This document shows, one piece after another, positions 8,433 through 16,122 of a stretch of DNA of 64,000 nucleotides. Under the pieces are notes generated by a model. The model was not told the DNA's origin and searched no databases. It saw only the letters and a program-made list of their open reading frames with translations. The translations under genes were made by a program, and so were the position numbers. Origin of the DNA: Catelliglobosispora koreensis DSM 44566 (GTDB lineage Bacteria > Actinomycetota > Actinomycetes > Mycobacteriales > Micromonosporaceae). Position 1 is the stretch's first letter; each line of letters starts with the position of its first letter. The stretch covers positions 186,001 to 250,000 of the forward strand of contig NZ_KB903291.1 in the NCBI RefSeq assembly GCF_000379685.1, in the 5' to 3' direction.

Positions 8433-9194
8433 ATGCCTTATGCCCTCGGAATCGACCTGGCCGGCGACCGCCTAACCGCAGCGATGACCCGTTTCACCAG
8501 CAACTCTTGGACCAAGCCGGAGATCTTCCGGCCAGCCGAATACCCCTTCGCTGGCTGTGTTGACCGAGTTGGCGATGAGGTGCCGGTGATCGTGTCTGGG
8601 CGCCCATATCCGGCGCACTGGCTCGTCGCCGAACTGGTGATCTGGCTGTTACAACAGGTAACCGCAGGTCGTGCCGAGCAGCTCGTCATCAGTCATCCGG
8701 GCGGCTGGGGGACTTACCGCCGGTTCCTGCTCAGTGAAGCTTTGCGGGAAGTGGAGCTGCCTGATGCCGTGTTGGTGGCGCAACCAGTGGCCGCGGCGAC
8801 GCAAAGCCAAGGCACCGTTGGGGTTTACACACCCCGCAGCACCGCGGTCGTGCGCGGGGGCGAGTTGCTCGCCTGCCACGATTCCTGCGATCTGGCCGAA
8901 CCCACCGAACGATCGCTCGCCCGCACGGTGAAATCCGTTGGCCTGCGCCTCGATCAGTTGCAGCGGGTCCTTGTCGTGGGCGGCGAAGAGTTCAGCGGCT
9001 TTCCGTGCCCAGTGGACCGTTTCGTCGAGCCGGCCGCCGGCGCCGCCGTGCTCGCTAGCCGCGCGGTGCGCCCTGTTGAGGTCACCGCCACACCACGCCG
9101 TCGCGAGGGTGGTCCCGTCGCGCCACGGCCACCGGTGACCGTCACCAGTCTTAGCCTCCCCAAGAAACGCGTGCTGCAGTTAGGACGAAAGTGA
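8433..9194 (+). CDS. Hsp70-like (truncated actin-fold) protein
   Basis: 253 aa from ATG 8433, which follows a GGAAGGA ribosome site; an in-frame GTG at 8379 lacks one. The N-terminus ALGIDLAGDRLTAAM corresponds to the phosphate-1 loop of Hsp70 ATPase domains (DxG with A replacing the usual T). Later VAQPVAAAT and VLVVGGEEF match the connect and adenosine regions. There is no substrate-binding domain, so this is an Hsp70-like ATPase domain only, much shorter than DnaK. It overlaps the following regulator by GTGA (9191-9194), so the two are translationally coupled. It may modulate that regulator, which is inference from coupling. Confidence 0.8.
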   Translation: MPYALGIDLAGDRLTAAMTRFTSNSWTKPEIFRPAEYPFAGCVDRVGDEVPVIVSGRPYPAHWLVAELVIWLLQQVTAGRAEQLVISHPGGWGTYRRFLLSEALREVELPDAVLVAQPVAAATQSQGTVGVYTPRSTAVVRGGELLACHDSCDLAEPTERSLARTVKSVGLRLDQLQRVLVVGGEEFSGFPCPVDRFVEPAAGAAVLASRAVRPVEVTATPRRREGGPVAPRPPVTVTSLSLPKKRVLQLGRK

Positions 9195-11485
9195 TCCCTC
9201 CCGGCAATGCCAGCTTCGCTATTCAGGCGCCAGGTGGTTATGGCAAGAGCACATTGCTGCGTACGCTGACCGCTGACTTGCTCATCGACGACGCTCACAA
9301 GCTTTCCGCGCCACGGCTTAACGAAGTGCGGGAGCTGGTGCAGCGCAAGGAACAGCGGGTGATCGTGGCTTACCGTCCGTGGCCCCGCAATGCCGCTCTG
9401 ACGGAGCTGACCGAGGTGCTGAAGCGGGAAGCGCCGCCGCTGCTTCTGGGACCGCTGAACGCGATTCAGGCAGCGCAGTGTTTGGGGTCAGACCCACCGG
9501 AAGCGTTGACACGGTTTGTTTTGGAGCAGACTCATGGCGTACCACGCTATGTCAGTTATCTAGCACGAGCCATCCGGGAGCATGGCTTTTCCGGTGCGGT
9601 GCCTCCGGCGGCCCTCATGCAGTTCGCTGCCGACTTCGAGGAACTCGACGCGGACCTATGGCGCCTGCTCCTGGCGGTCGCGGCCGGAACGAGTGTTTCG
9701 ACGACCGCCCTGTGCCCGCTGCTTTCCCTTGAACCACAACAACTTAATGACTTGCTCGCGGCGGCGCGGGCAACGGGCTTGCTCAGCCCCAGCGGGACAT
9801 TGCCACCGCTGGCACGTCAGGCACTCGTCACGCTCAGCCCACCGTCGCACCGCGACAATGTGTGGCGTCAGCTGTTGCAAACCCGCTTGCGGCAAGGCAG
9901 TCCGGTGCTCCCGGTCGTTCGTTCCATCAAAACCATCACCGGTGGGTACCCGGTGGAAGCGCTCGAAGCCGCCGGCGAGGAAGCGCTGACGGTCGATCCG
10001 GCGCTCGCGGCGGAATTGTTCGGCGCCGCAACCCTTTCGGGCCGGCCCGCGACGGGCCGGCAGGCCAAAGCCGCGGCGCTCGCCGGAGACCTCAGGCACG
10101 CCTTGCAGTTCGCTGATAGTCTCGTCGCCGCCAGCGACTCCGCGGACCGATCCGACGGCCTTGTCTCTGTGGCCATAGCCCTGGCCCATCGCGGTCAGCA
10201 TGAGCGCAGCGCCGCGATGTTCCAGTGGGCCGGTGCCGACGCGTTCGCGGCCATCGCGAAAGCCGCGATCGGCCAGCCAGAGCAACTCGATGCCACGCCT
10301 GCCGTCGCGGCCACGACGACTGTTGCCGGCGCGGCAAGCCTGATGGCGCGCGGAGTCCGTGAGACGCTGACCGGCTCACCGGCGCTGGCACTGTCCGCCT
10401 TCATGCAGTCGGCTGCCTTGCTGGAACCGGCTGGGCGCACCGTTTTGCTGCCCGACAGTCCAGCGGCCCTAGCCGCGCTCACGGCTATCCACAGCAGCGA
10501 ACTCGGCATCGCCGAGTCGGTGTTGGACAACGCGCTGACCGCAGGCGTTGGTGCGCAACTGCTCGTGGCCCGGCATCACCTGCTGCACGCATGGGTGCTG
10601 ATGCTGCGCGGGAAGACCGCTGAGGCGAAACAGGAACTCTCCCGGACTCTGGCGAGCCGGGCACGACTGGAGCCCCGCGAGGCGCTGTTTGCCGCCGGTC
10701 TTGAGGCTGGAATCGCCCGGCGCGACAGCGATACCGCCGGGCTTCAGCACGCTTGGCCGTTGGCTCACACGGCACTGTTCCAGCACCCCGTCGACCTGTT
10801 CACGCTTCTGCCATTGGGCGAGCTTGCCATCGCCGCGGCCCGGCTTGGCAAGCTGAGCCACGTCGGCTCGTTCCTTGAGGACGCCGATCAGCTCTTAAGC
10901 AAACTAGGCAATCCTCCTTTGTGGACCCTCTACTGGAACTGGAACCGGCTGCACGCCTCGATTCTCGCCGAGGATCATGCCTCGATGCGTGAGCACCTCA
11001 CGGCGCTGACACGCCAGCGTCACCACGACTTCGCCTCCGTGCTCGCCTCAGCCGCTGAGTGCTGGGTGAGTCTGCTCGGCGGCAGAGTCGACGCGGCAGT
11101 CGTGGCAGACAGCGCACAGCGCTTGCACGCCGTGGGGCTCAGCTGGGACGGTGCCCGGCTGGCCGGCCAAGCCGCCATTCGCACGACCGACCGCCGTGAC
11201 ATGACGGAATTGCTCGACTGCGCACGTGTCATGCAGGGCAAGCCAACGGGACGCGACGACGGACCGCTCAGTGAACGTGAGCAAGAAGTCGCCGGCCTCG
11301 TGCTCGCTGGCCTGACCTATAAACAGATCGGTGATCACCTGTTCATCTCGGCGAAGACGGTGGAACATCACGTCGCCCGGATGCGTCAACGGCTCAACTG
11401 CGGCAGCCGTGCCGAACTCCTGGCCCGCTTGCGCGCCATGGAGACCAGCCGTGCGCGCGTGCCACAGCAACGCCAGCGCGCCTAG
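9191..11485 (+). CDS. IniR-like LuxR-family STAND/AAA regulator
   Basis: 764 aa. N-terminal P-loop GGYGKST at about residues 15-21, then LLIDDAH as Walker B, a long TPR-like helical middle, and a C-terminal LuxR/GerE helix-turn-helix (LSEREQEVAGLVLAGLTYKQ, then AKTVEHHVARMRQRL). This is the architecture of large ATP-dependent LuxR regulators including mycobacterial IniR, which is encoded beside iniBAC. Position and divergence here suggest control of the IniB/A/C-like operon. The Walker A to Walker B distance is only about 10 residues, far shorter than normal, so the NTPase domain looks internally trimmed. GTG start overlaps the Hsp70-like stop. Confidence 0.85.
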   Translation: MIPPGNASFAIQAPGGYGKSTLLRTLTADLLIDDAHKLSAPRLNEVRELVQRKEQRVIVAYRPWPRNAALTELTEVLKREAPPLLLGPLNAIQAAQCLGSDPPEALTRFVLEQTHGVPRYVSYLARAIREHGFSGAVPPAALMQFAADFEELDADLWRLLLAVAAGTSVSTTALCPLLSLEPQQLNDLLAAARATGLLSPSGTLPPLARQALVTLSPPSHRDNVWRQLLQTRLRQGSPVLPVVRSIKTITGGYPVEALEAAGEEALTVDPALAAELFGAATLSGRPATGRQAKAAALAGDLRHALQFADSLVAASDSADRSDGLVSVAIALAHRGQHERSAAMFQWAGADAFAAIAKAAIGQPEQLDATPAVAATTTVAGAASLMARGVRETLTGSPALALSAFMQSAALLEPAGRTVLLPDSPAALAALTAIHSSELGIAESVLDNALTAGVGAQLLVARHHLLHAWVLMLRGKTAEAKQELSRTLASRARLEPREALFAAGLEAGIARRDSDTAGLQHAWPLAHTALFQHPVDLFTLLPLGELAIAAARLGKLSHVGSFLEDADQLLSKLGNPPLWTLYWNWNRLHASILAEDHASMREHLTALTRQRHHDFASVLASAAECWVSLLGGRVDAAVVADSAQRLHAVGLSWDGARLAGQAAIRTTDRRDMTELLDCARVMQGKPTGRDDGPLSEREQEVAGLVLAGLTYKQIGDHLFISAKTVEHHVARMRQRLNCGSRAELLARLRAMETSRARVPQQRQRA

Positions 11486-11494
11486 AGTGTCCTC

Positions 11495-12424
11495 ATGCGA
11501 GTGGCAGCGGCACAGATAGCACCAGTGTGGGGTGACAGCGCCGCGACGGCGGTGCGTGCCACCGAGTGGATCGGCAAAGCGGCGGCCGCGGGGGCGGGTC
11601 TCGTGGTGTTTCCCGAGACGTTCCTGCCCGGCTATCCGTTCTGGATCGAGCACACCAACGGTGCCGTGTTCGACGACCCCGGGCAGAAGGCCGCCTACGC
11701 GTTCTATCTCGATGCCGCGGTCACTTTGGACGGGCCGGAACTGTCCCGGATCACTGAAGCCGCGCGAGACCACAAAGTCTTCACCTACCTTGGCATCGCC
11801 GAGCGAGCTGACAGCAAGGGCACGGTCTTCGCGACGCTCGTCGCGATCGATCCCGTCAAAGGCATCGTCAGCGCCCACCGCAAAGTTCAGCCCACGTTCG
11901 AGGAGCGGCTGGTGTGGGGTGCGGGCGACGGTCACGGACTGCGGACGCATCAGACCGGCGACATCCGCGTAGGCGGGCTCAACTGCTGGGAGAACTGGAT
12001 GCCGCTGGCACGCCAGTCGCTTTACGCGCAGGGCATGGATTTACATGTCGCCGTGTGGCCCGGGTCGGTCGGCCTAACCAAGGACATCACGCGCTTCATC
12101 GCCCTGGAAGGCCGTTGTTACGTGGTCTCCGCCGGTGGACTGCTCACGATCGATGACATTTCGCGCGGCTTCCCGCTCTATGCCGCCATCGCGGACAGCC
12201 GCTCGTGGTGGCGCAGTGGCGGCTCCGCCATAGCCGGACCCGACGGACAGTGGATCGTGGAACCGGTGGCACGCGAGGAACGCTTGGTGCTAGCCGACAT
12301 CGACCCTGCCATCGTCAGTGGAGCCAGGCAGAACTTCGACCCCGCCGGGCACTACAGCCGGCCCGACGTCTTCTCGCTATCTGTCGACCGCAGACGCCTG
12401 CGTTCGGTGTCCTATCAGGAATAG
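11495..12424 (+). CDS. Nitrilase / carbon-nitrogen hydrolase
   Basis: 309 aa with the full Glu-Lys-Cys triad of the nitrilase superfamily: E41 in FPETFLPGYPFW, K130 in HRKVQPTFEER, C164 in GLNCWENWMPLAR. The PGYPFW and CWENWMPL signatures place it with true nitrilases (nitrile to carboxylic acid plus ammonia) rather than amidases. Cytoplasmic; no signal. It follows the regulator by 9 bp, so it could be cotranscribed. The 3' end overlaps the convergent MarR gene by 10 bp. The natural nitrile is unknown. Confidence 0.92.
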   Translation: MRVAAAQIAPVWGDSAATAVRATEWIGKAAAAGAGLVVFPETFLPGYPFWIEHTNGAVFDDPGQKAAYAFYLDAAVTLDGPELSRITEAARDHKVFTYLGIAERADSKGTVFATLVAIDPVKGIVSAHRKVQPTFEERLVWGAGDGHGLRTHQTGDIRVGGLNCWENWMPLARQSLYAQGMDLHVAVWPGSVGLTKDITRFIALEGRCYVVSAGGLLTIDDISRGFPLYAAIADSRSWWRSGGSAIAGPDGQWIVEPVAREERLVLADIDPAIVSGARQNFDPAGHYSRPDVFSLSVDRRRLRSVSYQE

Positions 12425-12840
12425 AGACTCGGCAGAAGCGGACGCAATGCCTTGAGCAGAGCCTTTGAATCACCGAAGAACGCCGCGTCAGCCTGCTCAA
12501 CAACCTCTATCGCGGCGACCGCGACGCGTTTGCCGCTCTTGGTGATCTGCAACCGTTTCATTCGCGTGTCCACCGTGTCGGCGACCCGGTTCAGCAGGCC
12601 TTTGGCTTCAAGCCGGCCAAGCACCTGAGAGGTCATCTTGACGTCGGTGCCAGCCTGCTGAGCCAGCTCCAGCTGGTTGGGCTGGTGCCCTTGGGAATCG
12701 AGCCACCACAGACAGGCCAGCAACACGAACTGAACGTGCGTGAGGTCAAACGGTGTGAGCACGCGCGCCATCTCGCGTTGCCAGCGCAGAGTCACGTGCC
12801 ACAGCTGAAATCCTGGGCTTTGCTCGGGTCCTTCCAGCAC
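12415..12840 (-). CDS. MarR-family transcriptional regulator
   Basis: 141 aa, standard MarR length. The winged helix is visible: LTHVQFVLLACLWWL, then LELAQQAGTDVKMTSQVLGR as helix-turn-helix and RMKRLQITKSGK as the wing. It lies 2 bp after an SRPBCC gene on the same strand, so both are probably one transcript from the promoter containing the perfect palindrome at 13,272-13,306. That palindrome is the likely operator, giving autorepression. Confidence 0.92.
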   Translation of the reverse strand: MLEGPEQSPGFQLWHVTLRWQREMARVLTPFDLTHVQFVLLACLWWLDSQGHQPNQLELAQQAGTDVKMTSQVLGRLEAKGLLNRVADTVDTRMKRLQITKSGKRVAVAAIEVVEQADAAFFGDSKALLKALRPLLPSLYS

Positions 12841-12842
12841 CG

Positions 12843-13259
12843 TCAGTCCTTCTCCGCCAGCGTGGCCAGCGCACGCATCGCCCCCGGCAAACCGGCCGCG
12901 ATCTTCTTGCCGATGATCCGTCCAAAGAGGAAGGACGAGGGACCGGTAATCTTGACGCTGTGCGTGAAGCGGGCACCGGTGCCCGACTGCTCGATCCGGT
13001 GCGCGAACGTCATTTTCGCCAGCGGCAAGCTGCTCGTGTCAGTGAACGACATGTTCTCGATGACGTCTTGGAGTTCGAAGCGTACTTTGGGGCCGCCGGC
13101 CGGTTTCAGGATTCCCTTGGTGCCATTGGCAAACGGGCCGCCAATCGTGGCGCTCTCGACGTCGTGATCCCATTGAGCCCATGTCTCTGGAACGGCATAG
13201 CGAGCCCACAGCTGAGCCGGGCTCGCCGCCGTGATCTCGGTATGAGTGAAGGAGAACAT
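12843..13259 (-). CDS. SRPBCC-fold protein (START/polyketide-cyclase-like)
   Basis: 138 aa from ATG 13,259. The pattern ITAASPAQLWARYAVPETWA, then QWDHDVESA at the N-terminus and an amphipathic C-terminal helix (GLPGAMRALATLAE) is that of SRPBCC ligand-binding proteins with a deep hydrophobic cavity. I prefer ATG 13,259, for which GTGAGG serves as a ribosome site, over the GTG at 13,271 that touches the operator. It is probably cotranscribed with the MarR gene and may bind a small hydrophobic compound; no catalytic residues can be assigned. Confidence 0.85.
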   Translation of the reverse strand: MFSFTHTEITAASPAQLWARYAVPETWAQWDHDVESATIGGPFANGTKGILKPAGGPKVRFELQDVIENMSFTDTSSLPLAKMTFAHRIEQSGTGARFTHSVKITGPSSFLFGRIIGKKIAAGLPGAMRALATLAEKD

Positions 13260-13271
13260 CAGTAGCCTCAC

Positions 13272-13306
13272 ATAGTCTACGGGCAGATAGTCTGCCCGTA
13301 GACTAT
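13272..13306. promoter_or_regulatory. Perfect 35-bp palindrome, likely MarR operator
   Basis: Two perfect 16-bp arms (ATAGTCTACGGGCAGA at 13,272-13,287 and its complement at 13,291-13,306) around a TAG spacer. It ends 12 bp before the SRPBCC start and precedes the SRPBCC-MarR operon, the expected place for an autoregulatory MarR site. Confidence 0.75.
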
Positions 13307-13317
13307 CATCATTTGAG

Positions 13318-13524
13318 CTACGACTCCAAAGACTTGCGGTACCCCACCGTGGGCAGACCGCCCACGCCCCAGTCTTCGAGCTCCACCTCGTTGATCACGA
13401 CGAACGTGGTGGCAGGGTTTTTGTTCAGCACGTCGACGAGCAGTTGCGTGACGCCCTTGATGATTTCGGCCTTCTGCGCGGCCGTCGCGCCCTCACGTGT
13501 GATCTTTACGTTGACATATGGCAT
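13318..13524 (-). CDS. 4-oxalocrotonate tautomerase family protein
   Basis: 68 aa, the usual size for a 4-OT subunit. It begins MPYVNVKI, giving the N-terminal catalytic proline after Met removal. KAEIIKGVTQLLVDVL is the canonical helix and TFVVINEVELEDWGVGG the central strand and turn with the conserved W-G-V-G-G. It forms hexamers in known members and tautomerises enol/keto acids. It lies 6 bp after the SDR gene on the same strand, so the two probably form an operon that ends before the palindrome. Confidence 0.93.
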   Translation of the reverse strand: MPYVNVKITREGATAAQKAEIIKGVTQLLVDVLNKNPATTFVVINEVELEDWGVGGLPTVGYRKSLES

Positions 13525-13530
13525 GACAGC

Positions 13531-14268
13531 TCAGGCCCTTCCAGTGACGTAGCCGCCGTCCACGCGCAACACGTGGCCGGTAGTGAACTCCGCGCCGGCA
13601 AGGTAAAGCACGGCACCCGTGGTCTCAGCGACCTCACCGATCCGTTTCATCAGCGCGATTCCGCCGAACGAGTCAACCTCGGAGCGATCGTGCAGCGGGG
13701 TCCGGATGACGCCGGGAGCGACCGTGTTGACCCGGATGTTGTCAGCAGCGAGCTCGGCGGCCAGGCTGATGGTCAGGGCATGCACTCCGCCTTTGCTCAC
13801 CAGCGGCGCCGACGCGGGAAAACCGGCGATCGCGTGGTCGACCAGCACCGTGCCTATGTTGATGATGCTCCCGCCCCTGCCTTGCGACTTCATCTGGCGT
13901 ACCACCGACTGCGTCACCAGAAAGGTGCCCTTCAGATTTCCGCGAAGATAGCCATCGAGCTCCTCTTCGCTCACGTCGACGAAAGCCTTGGGCGCGAAGT
14001 CGCCCGCGTTGTTGACCAGCATGTCGACGCCACCGAAGCGATCCACCGCCGTGCGCACGAGCGTGTCGCCGGTCTCGCGTGAGCCGATGTCACCGGCCAC
14101 GTAAGCGACTTGACCGGGCACCCCAAGGGAAGCCGCGGCTTGAACGAGTTTGGTTTGGTCGCGTCCGTTGAGCACCACATTGGCGCCCCGATGCACGAAG
14201 GCACGAGCCAGGTCAAGACCGATGCCACTGGAGGATCCGGTGATGACGACGGTTTGGTTCTTGGTCAT
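13531..14268 (-). CDS. Short-chain dehydrogenase/reductase (atypical active site)
   Basis: 245 aa. Rossmann cofactor motif TGSSSGIG (residues about 10-17), NNAG and the C-terminal VDGGY are present. The active-site stretch reads PASAPLVSKGG: the lysine is kept, but the tyrosine four residues before it is proline, and no serine aligns upstream. Some SDRs with this SAPLxSKGG pattern exist, but ordinary YxxxK chemistry is not expected. The gene shares an operon with the tautomerase and is divergent from a LysR gene that may control it. Confidence 0.87.
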   Translation of the reverse strand: MTKNQTVVITGSSSGIGLDLARAFVHRGANVVLNGRDQTKLVQAAASLGVPGQVAYVAGDIGSRETGDTLVRTAVDRFGGVDMLVNNAGDFAPKAFVDVSEEELDGYLRGNLKGTFLVTQSVVRQMKSQGRGGSIINIGTVLVDHAIAGFPASAPLVSKGGVHALTISLAAELAADNIRVNTVAPGVIRTPLHDRSEVDSFGGIALMKRIGEVAETTGAVLYLAGAEFTTGHVLRVDGGYVTGRA

Positions 14269-14339
14269 GAAGCGAACGTATGGCCGCCCACCCTTATAGG
14301 TCCAAGACGAAGTTACCAGGGTTTTGATAATCTCCGCTT
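14269..14339. promoter_or_regulatory. Divergent SDR/LysR promoter region
   Basis: 71 bp between the SDR and LysR starts, relatively AT-rich (TTATAGG, TTTTGATAATC). It has the size and placement of a classical LysR-controlled divergent promoter. A TTTTGATAATC element just before the LysR ATG could supply a -10. No convincing full T-N11-A dyad can be fixed by eye. Confidence 0.4.
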
Positions 14340-15239
14340 ATGGACGTGGAGCTCCGCGATCTCGAACTGCTCGACGCGATCGCCACCAACGGCACGATGA
14401 CCGCCGCGGCAGACCGGCTCTATGTCAGCCAGCCCGCGCTAAGCCAGCGGCTCACCAAACTCGAAGAACGTTTGGGCGTCAGGCTTTTCGACCGCGAAGG
14501 GCGTCGCCTCGTTCCCAATCAAGCCGGCCGGCGCATGCTGACCGCGGCCCGGCAGGTGCTCACGGAACTCAACGCGGCCACGCGCGAGGTGCGCGAGATC
14601 CGTGATGGCCGCGACCGGCGAGTGCGGTTCACTCCACAGTGCAGCACCGCTCTGCAGTGGCTACCGGCCGTCATCCGCGGTTTCCGCGAGCGCTTTCCCG
14701 GCTCAGAAGTCCGCATCGAGACGGTGCCTAATGACGAACCCATTCCCGCACTGCTCAGCGAGCGCATCGACGTAGCCCTCGTCACCAAACTGGACCGGCA
14801 AATGGACAGTGTTGACCTGACACCACTTTTCGAAGACGAGATGGTCGCCGTGGTCGCGGCTGCGCACCCGTGGACCAAACTCAAGCACGTCACCGCGCGG
14901 CACTTCGACGACGCTGACCTTATCCTCTACGACATCTATGACCAGACGCGGATTCCAGCGACCGCTTTACCTATCCCTCATGGCGCACGGCCGGGCCGCA
15001 TCACCACCGTTCCCGTCATTACCGATCTCGTGATCGAGATGGTGGCGGGCGGGGAAGGCATTTCCGTGCTGCCCAAGTGGATCGCCGCGCCATACATCGA
15101 GAACCGTCCGGTCGCGACGGTTCAGATTGGCGCCAAACCCCTTACCCGCACCTGGTTTTGCGCGACGCGCCGCGGCGAACAGCCCGCTCACATCACGGGC
15201 TTCGCCGCTGAACTAGCCCATCACCTGAAGCGGTCCTGA
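14340..15239 (+). CDS. LysR-family transcriptional regulator
   Basis: 299 aa. N-terminal winged helix: LELLDAIATNGTMTAAADRL, then SQPALSQRLTKLEERLGVRLF, an exact LysR signature. The effector-binding domain follows (periplasmic-binding-protein fold from about residue 90, with ITDLVIEMVAGGEGISVLPK). Transcribed away from the SDR-tautomerase operon, which it probably regulates in response to a small molecule. It ends 7 bp before the convergent sigma factor gene. Confidence 0.94.
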   Translation: MDVELRDLELLDAIATNGTMTAAADRLYVSQPALSQRLTKLEERLGVRLFDREGRRLVPNQAGRRMLTAARQVLTELNAATREVREIRDGRDRRVRFTPQCSTALQWLPAVIRGFRERFPGSEVRIETVPNDEPIPALLSERIDVALVTKLDRQMDSVDLTPLFEDEMVAVVAAAHPWTKLKHVTARHFDDADLILYDIYDQTRIPATALPIPHGARPGRITTVPVITDLVIEMVAGGEGISVLPKWIAAPYIENRPVATVQIGAKPLTRTWFCATRRGEQPAHITGFAAELAHHLKRS

Positions 15240-15246
15240 TCTTCCG

Positions 15247-16113
15247 TCAGGCCACCTTGTGCAGCTTGTCAGGATTGCGCACCACGTAGAGCTCGGCGAG
15301 CTTGCCGTCGCGGATCGCGATCGCCACGAGGTGCGGCTGGCCATTCATCGTTACCAGGACAGCCGGATTACCGTTCGCCTCAATGAATTCAAGCCCTTCC
15401 ACGGGGAACTGATTGAGCAGTCCCGTGAGATAACGCGAGACATGGTCGATGCCGGTGACCGGCTTAAGCGCGGCCGAAAGTTTGCCGCCACCGTCGGCGT
15501 AAACAACGACATCCTGAGCCAGCATGGAAGTCAGGCCAGCGAAGTCCCCTTTGGCTGCCGCCGCGAGGAAGCTCTCCAAGAGTCGCGTGTGCTCAGCGGG
15601 AGAACTCTCAAACCGGTCAACACCGCTGATGCGGTTCTGCGCCCGGTGAAACAGCTGCCGGGCGCTGTCCACGCTGACGCTAAGGATCTCCGCGATCTCG
15701 GCGTAGGGCATGTCAAAAGCGGTCCGCAGCACATAAACGCCACGCTCGGGCGGAGTGAGCCGTTCCATGAGGCGCATCGTCGCCAGTGACAGCGACTCAC
15801 GCTGCTCGGCTGTCTCAAGTGGACCCAGCTGGCCCCGGCCAGCCGGAACCGGCTCGGGAAGCCAAGGCCCGTAATAGGATTCACGCCGTACGCGCGCTGA
15901 CTTGAGATGGTCGAGTGCGAGCCGGGTCACCACCGTCGTCAGGAAGGCGGCAGGCTCAGCGATCCCGGTGCGGTCGGTTTGCAGCCAGCGGATCGCCGCT
16001 TCTTCCACCACGTCTTCGGCGTCCCAGGCACTGCCGAGCAAACGGTAGGCGACGCCGAGGAGCCGCGGTCTGTGCCGCTGAAACTCCTCAGCCGCTTCAT
16101 CTTGACTACTCAC
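15247..16113 (-). CDS. ECF41-type sigma factor (SigJ-like) with SnoaL-like C-terminus
   Basis: 288 aa. Region 2 (GVAYRLLGSAWDAEDVVEEA) and region 4 (YAEIAEILSVSVDSARQLFH) are followed by a SnoaL-like extension. The three hallmarks of the ECF41 family are present: WLPEP in the linker, DGGGK in the extension and NPDKL at the end. In known ECF41 members the extension replaces an anti-sigma factor and tunes activity. The adjacent upstream gene is an NAD-dependent epimerase, one of the typical ECF41 target classes, which supports the assignment. Confidence 0.93.
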   Translation of the reverse strand: MSSQDEAAEEFQRHRPRLLGVAYRLLGSAWDAEDVVEEAAIRWLQTDRTGIAEPAAFLTTVVTRLALDHLKSARVRRESYYGPWLPEPVPAGRGQLGPLETAEQRESLSLATMRLMERLTPPERGVYVLRTAFDMPYAEIAEILSVSVDSARQLFHRAQNRISGVDRFESSPAEHTRLLESFLAAAAKGDFAGLTSMLAQDVVVYADGGGKLSAALKPVTGIDHVSRYLTGLLNQFPVEGLEFIEANGNPAVLVTMNGQPHLVAIAIRDGKLAELYVVRNPDKLHKVA

Positions 16114-16122
16114 ATCATGACC

